The notes beneath the pieces are model-generated. The model made no database searches. It saw only the letters and a program-made list of their open reading frames with translations, and had not been told where the DNA came from. This document shows positions 11,897 through 21,746 of a DNA stretch of 46,411 nt, piece by piece. The DNA comes from Neolentinus lepideus HHB14362 ss-1 (Eukaryota > Basidiomycota > Agaricomycetes > Gloeophyllales > Gloeophyllaceae), in assembly GCA_001632425.1 (NCBI GenBank), contig KV425683.1, forward strand, positions 1,159-47,569, written 5' to 3'. The position numbers and the translations under genes are program-made. How positions within the stretch are numbered: position 1 is the stretch's first letter; each line of letters starts with the position of its first letter.

Positions 11897-12105
11897 TGTG
11901 AAGAAATAACCCAGAGACGATTCAAACACAGGTGTGCTTGCCCCAAGTGGTCAGTTGCCTGAAGGGCAATCACATACTGTGCAAACTAGAAATTACAAGT
12001 TTATATACAATTTCTCTTATCATTCCCAATATGGGTGTCTCTGGTGCCCCACCCCCTCAACCACATCCTCGCACATCAGCTCAGCCTGAAACCTGAATTC
12101 CAACA
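11897..12105 (-). mobile_element. Copia-type LTR, copy a
   Basis: On the minus strand it starts TGTTGGAATTC and ends TTATTTCTTCACA (5'-TG...CA-3'). It contains a TATATAAAC box and is preceded by GGGGAGTG, a polypurine tract placed as in Copia elements. The length is 209 bp. The element body would lie at higher coordinates. Confidence 0.7.
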
Positions 12106-12490
12106 CACTCCCCTGAGCACAGTGGACAAGCATACTGAATGCACTCCCTGATGCCCAGCACTCTCTGAATCCTCACAGCATATCCCCAGTCACCCAACTC
12201 TGACATCCAGTCGATGGTCCATGCTTGTGACAAGCTACGATGGGCGGCCCTTAGGTGTAAGGTGGTGCAAACAACATGTGATGATTCAAAAAGCTCTCCA
12301 ATAACTCCCTGGCATCCCAGTGACCCAACATCAACATCCCCGTGATGGCAATAGGCTTTGGCCCCCATAAGGCAATTTTTCCACCCATCGAGTGGGCATT
12401 CGCAATGCACTTTGGCCCTCAGATGGGCTGTTCCTCAACATGACGATACTTCAGCCCATCAAACAGGTGTCTCATGACACTTCAGCCCTC
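12106..12490 (-). mobile_element. 3' internal remnant of the Copia-like element
   Basis: Matches 13160-13305 over its first ~145 bp (the block with 'atgcccagcactc' and 'ccagt/ccagc..atggtccatgcttgtga'), so both LTRs have the same neighbour on the body side. No intact reverse transcriptase, integrase or RNase H motif can be read. Bases 12490-12768 hold no recognised feature. Confidence 0.5.
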
Positions 12491-12768
12491 GAGCGGGCAA
12501 TTCAGGGTGACAACAAGAGAATGAACAGATGGCGATGGCGGCAATGAATGGTGGCAGATTCAGCCCTGGCAGCAGGTATACAGTCAGCAATAGCGGTGGT
12601 GACGGCAGCGTAGGGTAGTAGGTAGTCAGACCTGGCCAGCATAGTCAACAAATAACACATTTTTAGTATACAAACATGCGACCAGCAACACAGCGAGTGG
12701 CAGGCTTTCAGCTGCCCCCGAGTAGCCTCATTAGTATTTAGACCCCCCAACAAGGTTGATGTGATTGA

Positions 12769-12939
12769 GGAGAAATAACCCAGAGACAATTCAAATGCGA
12801 AGGGCAATCATATACCATACAAACTAGAAATTACAAGTTTATATACAATTTCTCTTATCATTCCCAATATGGGTGCCTCTGGCGCCCCCCCTTCGACCAC
12901 ATCCTCGCACATGAGCTCAACCTGAAACCCAAATTCCAA
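12769..12939 (-). mobile_element. Copia-type LTR, copy b, truncated
   Basis: Same LTR as copy a, with an internal deletion (the 'gcttgccccaagtgg' block is missing) and cut off at TTGGAATTT. It abuts copy c after about 15 bp. Confidence 0.65.
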
Positions 12940-12953
12940 GAATTTGTGTTTTA

Positions 12954-13159
12954 TGTGAAGAAATAACACAAGAATCGATATGATGGGCACACTTGCCCCA
13001 AGTGGTTGGCTGCCTAGAGGGCAATCACATAGTATACAAGCTAGAAAACTACAAGCTTATATACAATTTTGCTTATCATTCCCAATATGGGCACCTCCAG
13101 CATCCCCCTCATGGCCACATGTGAGCTTGCAAACTCACACAAAAATCTGAATTCCAACA
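12954..13159 (-). mobile_element. Copia-type LTR, copy c
   Basis: 206 bp, minus strand, TGTTGGAATTC to TTATTTCTTCACA, preceded by a GGGGGAGTG polypurine tract. Diverged from copies a and b. Confidence 0.7.
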
Positions 13160-13480
13160 CACTCCCCCAAGTGGAGTGAGTGAGCATCCTAAATGCACTC
13201 CCCGATGCCCAGCACTCCCTGAATCCTCATGGCATACCCCCGGTCACCCAACTCCGATATCCAGCTGATAGTCCATGCTTGTGATGAGTTATGATGGGTG
13301 GCCCATAGGCATAAGGGGGCGGTGATAGACAGACAACAATTCCAAAACAGAGTCCTGCGACAGTGCTGGAGTGGCAAGAGATGCTCACAACATCTGGACT
13401 TGCTACGTCCAATGAGCGCCAAGGTATTGTGAGGTCGAACGGAATGTCAGATCAGCGGGGATGCATCAGGAAGACCTATA
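13160..13480 (-). mobile_element. second Copia-like 3' internal remnant
   Basis: Shares the 'gatgcccagcactccctgaatcctca' region with 12140-12175 (split here for length; two runs). Beyond 13305 it is unique. No coding domain is visible. Bases 13480-13890 contain short ORFs only. Confidence 0.45.
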
Positions 13481-13889
13481 TGAGTGACTCAGCATGTTTT
13501 GGCACTTGATAGAGGCACCAAGGCTGCCATTCGTAGCTGTCACACTGGTAGACCGAGTTCTGCAACTTGTGAAGATCATTGTGTTGTATGGAATGGGAGT
13601 GGTGGCGAATAAGCATTGTCAATGCCATTATGCCATTGGTTCCACCTTTCGAATGCATAAGCACAATTTTGAAATATCAGAGTATCCTGAGTCATCAAAT
13701 AGAGTCCAACTCTATAGCATCGGAAGGACTGCAGCACGGTGAAGTACCTAACACTTGGCAGTGACATCAGTGGCAAGAGGCACAAGTCCTCGGGGCTCAC
13801 TGATGTATTGAGTCATGGTTCAGTGAACTCTCAGAGACACCTCGGTGATCGCGGCACTTTCCACACTGTGTTGAACATACCGAAAATGC

Positions 13890-14050
13890 ATTTTCAGAGG
13901 CTAGCAATGCTGGAGGCCTATCAGCAGCACTAGACAGTAAGTCACTGTGTCTAGGCTGGTGGTGAACGAGAACAACTTGTGTAACTGAGGCCCAGACAGT
14001 ATGAAATACAATAAATACTTGACTTTTGTATTTAATAATGTGCAACCACT
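13890..14050. repeat. segment homologous to 3690-3850, with 30-bp dyad
   Basis: The dyad at 14004-14033 has arms AAATACAAT and TTTGTATTT around a 12-nt spacer. The flanking 'cccagacagtatg' matches 'gccagacagcata' at 3790-3801. Bases 14050-14500 hold no gene that I can see. Confidence 0.6.
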
Positions 14051-14477
14051 AGCTCAGCTCAAAGTGCAGGGCTCAGGCTCAGGTCAGGGCTTATGAATTT
14101 CAAGCACCGACCTCATAGAGCAATTCCTGACAATCAAATCCTCAGTTCTGGTAGATCTTTTGGTGTTCCATGACATAGCGAGTGTATTTGACTCTCATAG
14201 AGCCCAGATATTGCTTACCAAATTGTATACAAAGGTAGCAGATAACTGCTAATATCTGGCCATAGATATAATAGAGCTTACTCTTTGCATCACCTTAGAA
14301 ACACAGGTAGACTGTATTGCAATGAATATATGCAAAGACCTGTGACACTCCACTCCATCAAATCAGAGTTATGAATATATGACATCATCATATCACTTTG
14401 AAAATACAGGTAGATAGTTTTGCAACCAATAAATGCAAAGACATGTGCCACTCCGCTCCACAAAATCGGAGTTGTGA

Positions 14478-14545
14478 ATATATGATATCATTGGAGTTGC
14501 CAAATAAATAGGATGGTCTGTGCACAGACCCAGCTTATATATATA
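14478..14545 (+). promoter_or_regulatory. shared promoter block, family copy A
   Basis: Contains a CRE-like TGATATCAT (14483), GGTCTGTGCAC (14515-14525) and TATATATATA (14536-14545), 58 nt before the ATG. The same order recurs before the copies at 15831 and 17.7 kb, and more weakly before 20116. Confidence 0.6.
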
Positions 14546-14602
14546 GCTGGGAGGGTGGCATGTAATAGTAAAATCTTGCATACTACCAACCTTTCAGTGA
14601 TC

Positions 14603-15202
14603 ATGTCTGAGACTCCTGCATGCATTGTAATCCCTGACTATGATTGGGACTACCTCTGTGACTGGTGTGGTATGTGCCTGAATAGTCTCATTAATGTTAT
14701 GGCTGCTGATCAAGCTACAGGGAAGAGTGTTGCTGTCTACTCTGAATTGGATCATGAAGAGGAGGAAGCCCCACTTGTGCTTATTTCATATGTGGAGGCC
14801 TGTGATAGAAATGTGTGTGCTTCTCACATTGTTTTCATTGATATATCCTTTGACTCTTTCTATCAGGGACGAAGCTTCCAAAAGGAAGTATTTGCACACT
14901 GGGATTGTGTCCCTTGCTTTGACAGAGTCTTCTACATCAAGCCAGAGTTTAGGTGTTCCATCAATGTCAGTCTCCAGAAGTCTCACCTCAAGAACCTAAG
15001 CTTGAAGGAGCTAGATGATGATGATGATATTAATTATGTTTTTATTGGGCTTGAGTGGAGTCGGGATGGACGAACCATAGGCTACCCAATCAAGAGCATG
15101 GAACAGAGACTGGATGAGATGGAAGTATGGCGTGGGAGGGCCATAATTGCTTACCATAGGAAAAGAGAGTATCGTGCCTTACCTTGGCCTCCAAAGGAGT
15201 AG
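14603..15202 (+). CDS. small acidic WCGMC/HWDCVP-family protein, copy A (apparently intact)
   Basis: Unrecognised family of four local copies. Copy A starts MSETPACIVIPDYDWDYLCD, then WCGMC, an acidic loop (LDHEEEEAPLVL), HWDCVP, FYIKPEFRCSINVSLQKSHL, an acidic run (ELDDDDD), then SMEQRLDEMEVWRGRAI and REYRALPWPP near the C-terminus. Codons 14813-14866 (GTGTGT to ATCAG, 54 nt) are probably an intron, because copies B and C have GTGAGT/GTGAGC introns at the same point. The spliced product is about 181 aa and the unspliced one 199 aa; both are in frame. There is no signal peptide or membrane segment. The CxxC pattern might bind metal, but this is inference. It is the only copy without a frame break. 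Confidence 0.72.
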   Translation: MSETPACIVIPDYDWDYLCDWCGMCLNSLINVMAADQATGKSVAVYSELDHEEEEAPLVLISYVEACDRNVCASHIVFIDISFDSFYQGRSFQKEVFAHWDCVPCFDRVFYIKPEFRCSINVSLQKSHLKNLSLKELDDDDDINYVFIGLEWSRDGRTIGYPIKSMEQRLDEMEVWRGRAIIAYHRKREYRALPWPPKE

Positions 15203-15732
15203 AAAGCCTATGACCTAGAATATTGTCAAAATACTGCTTGAGCATGTACAAAATGCTGTATTTTCAAAAGAGCCTTGTTTAGTAAAATGATGAGAATATA
15301 TACATAACAACACGAAAAGAAATATAAAACAGATCCTAGGAGAATTATGAGAGACACACCAAAACACCAAGAGGGATATAGGGCATATCAAAGTCCTGTG
15401 TGCAATTCCCCCCAAAGGGCACATTGTGCTTTTAGCCACCAATGATGTAATGTCACATGTTTCACAGAGTGCCAGTCACAACTTCACTGCCAATCATATG
15501 CCTTCTATCAGTTTCCGCAGTCTTCCATGTTTTGCAAGTCTATCTCACCTTTGCATGCTCCACATTTTATTGCTGTTATTACAGAACCCCATGGAACAGT
15601 GAGAACTGAGCTAGTGATTTCACGAACCTAACAAGGCATACAGTACTGTATTCTCAGTCTGACTGATTTTTTGGGATGCAATGAGATATCCAAGACACAT
15701 GTATCAATGATGTCGTTTGTTGACATCGCAAT

Positions 15733-15782
15733 TTAAACCAAACAGACCAGATGGTCTGTGCACTGAGCCAAAGTATATATAA
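15733..15782 (+). promoter_or_regulatory. shared promoter block, family copy C
   Basis: GGTCTGTGCAC at 15753-15763 and TATATATAA at about 15774-15782, preceded by a TGACATC element at 15721. The arrangement matches copy A. The stretch 15203-15720 holds no recognised gene. Confidence 0.55.
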
Positions 15783-15830
15783 TGGAGGGTGGGACATGTT
15801 ACCCCTCATCACACTGAGGTACCACCCACT

Positions 15831-16408
15831 ATGTCTGAGCCTATTGCACATATTGTAATTGCAGATTGCAACTGGAGCCATATCTGTGGCTGGTGTGGTA
15901 TGGCCTGTGTGACATGATCAGTATGATGTTACTGACCCAGGAAAAGGTAATAGGGCAGCTGCAAATCCTGAGGGTGATTTCAAGGATAAGGGAAGCCCAC
16001 TGGTAATAATTGAATCTGAGGAGGATTGGGATGAGATTGTGAGCTTTCTGCCTTGTTAATTGATCTATATATGCTGACTCATGGTCACAGGGACTACCCT
16101 TCTACAAAAAAGTCTATAATCATTGGGATTGCATCCCATACCAACACAGAAAGCTATATATTAAAAAAGAGTTCAGGTACAAGACTGGTATCAGTCTGGA
16201 GAAAGGGCACCTCACGAGACTCAACCTGGAGGAGCTGGACAATGTCCACCCTGTTCTTACTGAGATAGAGCAGAGTCGGGATAGAAGAAACATAGAAATG
16301 TCTACAAAGACAATGGAACAGAGACTGGGTGAGATGAGAGCTTATCATGATAAGCAAGTGATAGCACATGGTGGGATGTTGGACAGTGCTTGGGCATGGG
16401 AGGCTTAA
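15831..16408 (+). pseudogene. WCGMC-family copy C, decayed
   Basis: Starts MSEPIAHIVIADCNWSHICG then WCGMAC, and then meets stops (TGA at about 15918). Homology resumes with a GTGAGC...TCACAG intron near 16035, then NHWDCIP, KLYIKKEFRYKTGISLEKGH, and TMEQRLGEMRAYH. The order of motifs is that of copy A. The conserved tail REY..LPWPP is lost. Confidence 0.7.
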
Positions 16409-16409
16409 C

Positions 16410-17640
16410 TTAAAAATCTGATGTGTCTGAAGTTATATCCACACAAACATTTGTTCTCCATACAATTGACGATTAGTAAGAAGCAACAGTGGAAAAATAC
16501 AATGGATCATATTCTATTGTATTTATTAATCAATCTTGTAGATACAAGAGTGTATGGTCCAATTGCACTAACTGAATAAAGGGCACAACCTTCATTCATG
16601 CCTGGTTTGACAAGGTTATTATAATCTCCTAAGTCTGAGGCTACTTCATCTACTAAATCATGTGGTATGCATACAAGACAAAAATGTATCTGAAAACATA
16701 CTGTCAATAAGGATGTAGGGCTACGAAAAGGAATATAGGGACAAAGGTGAGTTCAAAGGGGAAGCTGACAGGACAATGTATAATAGTCCTATGCACAATT
16801 TGGGATATGATACAACTGCATAGGATTATGTGGAGGCACGATGGAGATTGGGGTAGAATGCTAAGCAGTCAGAGGGTTGGTAGGTCAGAGGAGTAGGGGA
16901 GATACTCAGCTACTTTTCATTGGATCTCTACATCCACTCGATGGGACTCTGAAAGCTCTGGACTATGGGGAGGGAAACTGGCCATCTCTATGATGCACTC
17001 TGTACTATGAGATGGCACCATGGCTCATCCTACTCCACAATGTGGGAGAGCCTTGGCAGCCTGCTATTTGCAACACCTGTCACTTTTAAGCCATTGCGAA
17101 CACAGGGGTGGTAAAGTGCAAGATAAAATGAACATCAGAAAGTGTGCATTTGGAGGTGCCACAAGGTGTGAAGAATGCCCATGCATCACAGTGCACATCA
17201 GAAGCTGGGGAGTTTTTGGTAACATCAGGGTGGAAAATAGAAACTCCAGAAAATAGCCATAAGCAGTAATATTGTAAACAAGCATTGGGAATGTCGTAAG
17301 AAGGCATTTTGGGGGGCCCAGAGAGCTTGAGGTCATATTACCATGTGAGAAGTGATCTTTCTACTATATGTGCTCACTTTGTTGTGGGGCCATGGAAGCA
17401 GGGAGAGGTACAAATAGCTGGAGTCAAGAAAATACAGAAGTAAAGATTGGTGGCCTTCTATGCAAACTGGAAACCAAATATAGACAGGTCATGTGACTTG
17501 ATTACTTACTTGTATCTCTTTGTAACCTGAGAAATTGTACCTATACCAGGCGAGAAGGAGTAGGTACTTCATGGTCCATACCTGGAGATACCATGCAGAC
17601 CCATGGATACTATCTAGATGTCAACAAATGACATCATCAT
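16410..17640. other. no supported gene
   Basis: Short ORFs in both strands without recognisable motifs. A 30-bp dyad (arms AAATACAAT/ATTGTATTT) lies at 16495-16524, about 90 bp after the stop of copy C. Confidence 0.5.
16495..16524. repeat. 30-bp dyad, perfect arms
   Basis: AAATACAAT / 12-nt spacer / ATTGTATTT; the two 9-bp arms are exactly complementary. Confidence 0.8.
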
Positions 17641-17659
17641 TGTGACCAAACAATGTAGG

Positions 17660-18340
17660 TGGTCTGTGCGCCCTCCATTGGGCTATATAAGTATCACCTA
17701 TCTGGTCTGTTATCTGCCAAAATCAGTCTCAGATGAGCAGGATACAGTTCTCCATCCATATTGATTATGCTTCCAAGAGCTGCAGTTGTACTGGACAATA
17801 TGGTGAGTGGTACTCTTCAGTTTAGCCACAATGCTAAGCATGAGGCTAGGTCCCCTAGTCATATGCCAGATGCAGGAGGCCAAGGAAGAAACATTGTATT
17901 TGAAAAAGGAGGAAGTCTCTCTCAGTACTAAGGTGTGGGGTGTTATTATTTGGATACCTCCCATTCTGAGAGATGTCAATACAGGAAGAGCCCAAGTGCA
18001 TCCATACCTACTCACACTGGGTTTGTGTGCCATCCTATGAGAAAGTCAAATTCCTTGATGTGGACCAGTGCAGTCTGTTTCGGATGGCAGTAGAAGAGAA
18101 GTGTGTCCAGAACCTTGGCTGTGGCAACTTGAATCAGCCATACAAAAAAGAACTACTGGTGACCTTGCAAGATGCCCTGGTGAGTACTCTATTGCTCTGG
18201 TGGATGGAGGTTGATGTAAACATATTTTCAGTACAAATGGGTTATCCAACTTCCTTCTGAGGATGAGGTGGAAGACATGGTCTGGACTGACAATGAAAGT
18301 GATGATGGTGCAAGGTCTAAAATATTGGAGGAATAGGAGG
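17660..18340 (+). pseudogene. WCGMC-family copy D, strongly decayed
   Basis: Promoter block with GGTCTGTGC (17661-17669) and CTATATAAG (17683). The start Met and WCGMC region are lost. The relic reads IQEEPKCIHTYSHWVCVPSY (compare HSHWDCVPSQ in copy B), then KVKFLDVDQCSLFRMAVEEK. It ends in an acidic tail, DEVEDMVWTDNESDDG, after an intron-like break at 18180-18228. Stops interrupt the first half. Confidence 0.5.
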
Positions 18341-18349
18341 GACAGAGTC

Positions 18350-19990
18350 CACATTATAGAGGGTGGTACATCATGATGGATAGGATGCATGACTACTTGC
18401 ATGCATTGCCATCAGTGCTGTTACCATCTATTGTTATTTCCTGATATTTAAATCCATGAGTTGTGAGTCCTGCAGAGGTGCTTGTTTTGAGTACTAGGAT
18501 AGGTTGTATCTTTCAACACCCATCATTTGCCAAGACAGAGAAGTGAAGCATTGGTATAAGACCCTTACCAATTCCTGGTGAGGTATCTACCTATATAGTT
18601 TCCACGTATTTATCTTGAGTATATTCAATCCATGTAAAAATCAGATACTCGTTTTGGACTTCTCATTCATGGTGGTATGACCTGAAGCTTTTTGAGCCTT
18701 GCAAATTCATTTTTTATGTTTTTCAATACCTCGTAAAGTTTCTGACATTTTCTGAAGCTTTACAACTATTATGCAGGTTCTGATATTTTCCCAATGCTTT
18801 CCCGTTATTCCTGATGCTTTTGGTGTTTGCCAGATATTTATGGTTTGTTCTAATGCTTTTACGTACTTTGTGATGCATTGAAATATTTCTCACTTTATCT
18901 ATTGATTTATGACACTCTGTTTGTGCACAGCCACTGTGAAGAGCTTATGTTGAAGTGACCACACATTCCCAATGGTGTTTTTGTGTGTTTCTTGGATAGA
19001 GCCCTCTACTTTAGATTGCTTTTGGTCTTGTCGTTTTGCGTTCTCATCCATGGAAAGAAATGGAGCTTAGAAATAGTGAAATATAATTAGCAATGGCCTG
19101 TTGTATTTAGTAGTAGTATTTGCAACATAAAGCAAAAATGTCTCCTTTTATGATGTTAGAATATATTCAGTACTTGTGTCGAACCCAAAGTCATCATCAG
19201 GATATCCTTTCTCATCTGCATCAAGTAAATTATACAGGTTGAGCTCCTGTTGCATCTCAGACATGAGAGACACCTTGCTGGCACTAGTGCCAGAACTGCA
19301 GCCATGGACAAGTCAGATACAGTTGATATAGATCGATCAGAGGATATCTACAAATACAGAGCCAGATTCTGATTGGCTGATAATAATAACATCTACATGA
19401 GAAGGTTGTCCATTTGCCAGATGAATAGACAGTTGGTGGCTTTCTGCCATGGTGGTGAAGATGACTTTGGCAACCAGTTATTAAACTGTACAACACTGCA
19501 TCCAATAGGCCGAAGACATACCTTTTGGCCTATTATCACTGTTGCTGGAGATGTCAATGTGAAATCATTATAATACCAGGGTGTTTTCAGAGATCATGCC
19601 AGATCATTGTACATTTAGCACTGGGGGTACTATGTTGAGAATGATAAGAAATCTGCATTTAAAGGACATATTTACTTGTTGCACCATATGTGGTTGCCTG
19701 AAGGGCAGTCAACTACCTGGGCAAGCTCACCCTTCATATTGATCTGTGGTTTGTTTCTTCAAAAGGGATGTAAAAATTTTGGCTACTTATTTAAAGGATC
19801 CTGGTGGGCCCCTGACACAGACAACACAAAAAGATTCATATTAGCCACTCAGGATTATTACTTCTTTTGGGCCTTAATGTGGTAATCTAGAGAGAATAGT
19901 CGCTGTTACATGCCAAGGAATGATGCATCCAAAGTATAAACATAATGGGGAGATTGTACTGGTGTTTGCTTATTTTGATGAGGGCAACAG
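18350..19990. other. AT-rich stretch without supported gene
   Basis: 18640-18880 is T-rich with loosely repeated 'ctgatgcttttgg'/'ctaatgctttta' words, possibly an old diverged tandem repeat. A 30-bp dyad is at 19079-19108. ORFs in 19140-19900 have no recognisable motifs. Confidence 0.4.
19079..19108. repeat. 30-bp dyad
   Basis: Left arm AAATATAAT, 12-nt spacer, right arm GTTGTATTT. Confidence 0.65.
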
Positions 19991-20115
19991 ATGACATCAT
20001 GAATCAAATATGTGGAGCTGGGCGGTGCACACTCCACTGCATACACATATATATAGACCTGGGTCTGAGTGCGCTCCATCCCTATATATCACCCAAGTTC
20101 CTGTCATCTCCAGTT

Positions 20116-20703
20116 ATGTCAGAGCCTCCTGCATGCCTTGTAGTGGCAGAGTATGATTGGGAGTATCCCTGTGCATGGTGTGGTATGTGTCAGGCAGATA
20201 TTGTTTCTATGGCCCTTGCTGATGGACAAAGGCCATGATGTTGGCATCTACCATGTGGACACTGATGATACTGAAGGCCCACTGACACTTATTCATTGGG
20301 ATGAAAAGTGGGATAATGAGGTGAGTTGCATAAGCTTTATTTGATCCATGGATTTTCTCAGATCCTTGTTCAGAGTAAAAGCTTCAATATGAAGGAATAT
20401 CATTCTCACTGGGACTGTGTGCCATCTCAGTGGAGGATTTTCTACATCAAGGAGGAGTACAAGCAGTTGTCAGGTGTCTCTGTGGACAAGAGCCACCTTA
20501 CCAACCTCACCCTAGGACTGGAGGAGGAAGATGATTTAAAGTATCTCTTTACTACATTGGAGTGGGACCTGGATCGCAAGAACATTGGCTATCCTGCCAA
20601 GAGTATGGAGCAGAGGCTAGAGGAGAAGGGGATTGAAAGGGGAAAGTCTATCATTGGGGTACACAGGAGGCGGGAGTATAAGGCATTTACTTGGCCTCCC
20701 TAA
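20116..20703 (+). pseudogene. WCGMC-family copy B, one frameshift
   Basis: Starts MSEPPACLVVAEYDWEYPCA then WCGMC, closely matching copy A. A single-base frameshift at about 20220-20235 (near GATGGACAAAGG) moves to the frame KGHDVGIYHVDTDDTEGPLT. The intron is 44 nt or so (about 20321-20362), GTGAGT to TCTCAG. Downstream text: HSHWDCVPSQWRIFYIKEEY, then SMEQRLEEKGIERGKSIIG and REYKAFTWPP-stop. Apart from the frameshift the copy looks functional, so a sequencing error or a recent mutation is possible. A TATATATA box is at about 20047-20055. Confidence 0.75.
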
Positions 20704-21746
20704 GCTTAGAAGGGATTTGCTATAGAGCTTTGAATCAAATGCGTTACATCTATGTTTCTGGATTCAATTGCAGATGGTCTTGGAAGTTCACTTCATTTGC
20801 TGGATTCCCACATTTATTGGACAAGTGTCACATACCAAATAGCTAAATACACTAGGTGCTAGGGTACTGTATTCCTAGCATGTTCCTATAAATGCGGTGT
20901 TTGTGCATGTTGATGGGAACACACACGCACAACAAACTGCATGAACAAAACAGATGATAGCCTGCAAAGGATACTGTGGTTGACTAGATGGGAGAGATGC
21001 ACTAGAGGAAATGAAGAAGTGCAGAAGGGAAATAGAATGATTGTAGCTAAATAATAGTTTGACTGCAACTTGCACTTGCCATGGCCTCAGCCTCTCAGTT
21101 CTTGTAGGTTATAATGATAAGGGTGAGAAAATATTAACAGATAATTGGAGACCCGAGATCTGGGAGGATGAAATATGTGATCCTATGGATTGTACCTGGG
21201 GATGAAAATACTGAGGCTGATGCAAGGGGGCGTGAAACATTGACAGCCCTTGTGTATATGGCAATTGTGGTTTTCGCTGGAAGACCAGTGGCTGTAAAAG
21301 GCCTTGAGCGCTGTCAGTATAGAGGCCTCAGTTTGGGCAAGATTTTCACAGGTGTTGTAGTAAGTAGGGATCTGTGAATACAGAGTGAGGGGCAGGGAGA
21401 AAAGCACAAGTGGCACAGTCTCAAGTTATAGCTAACCTAGTTGACATATGGAAATAACCAAAAGCACAAGATCTCATCATATGACAAGAGAATGAAGTGG
21501 CATTGCAAGATCTGATACTATATTCATGTCCTGATGCAGCTCAAATGCAAAAGGGGATGCTCCAACATATTCAACTAAGCATCTCATAAGGGTAGTTGAG
21601 AGAATGTATTTGATAGCTGGCTCCAGCTATTACCATCCTATTCCAAAACTTAGAAGCAGACTGAGAGGCATGTTGACATTAAAGTACATAAAAAGTGATA
21701 GCATGTGGGAAGCATATTCATAATTCATGGAAAAGCCTGTTGAGAC
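20704..21746. other. 3' flank of the ParB-like gene; no supported gene
   Basis: 20915-20960 ('gaacacacac..cacaacaaac..gaacaaaacagatgata') resembles 28522-28565, which lies downstream of the shortened ParB-gene copy, so the 3' flank is part of the repeated unit. An ORF at 21168-21377 has no motif that I know. Confidence 0.4.

Noticed and set aside
13797..14045. hAT transposase C-terminus on the minus strand (ASENAFS text)
   Set aside because: Only a few residues resemble the hAT dimerisation motif; the rest does not align and the segment is short.
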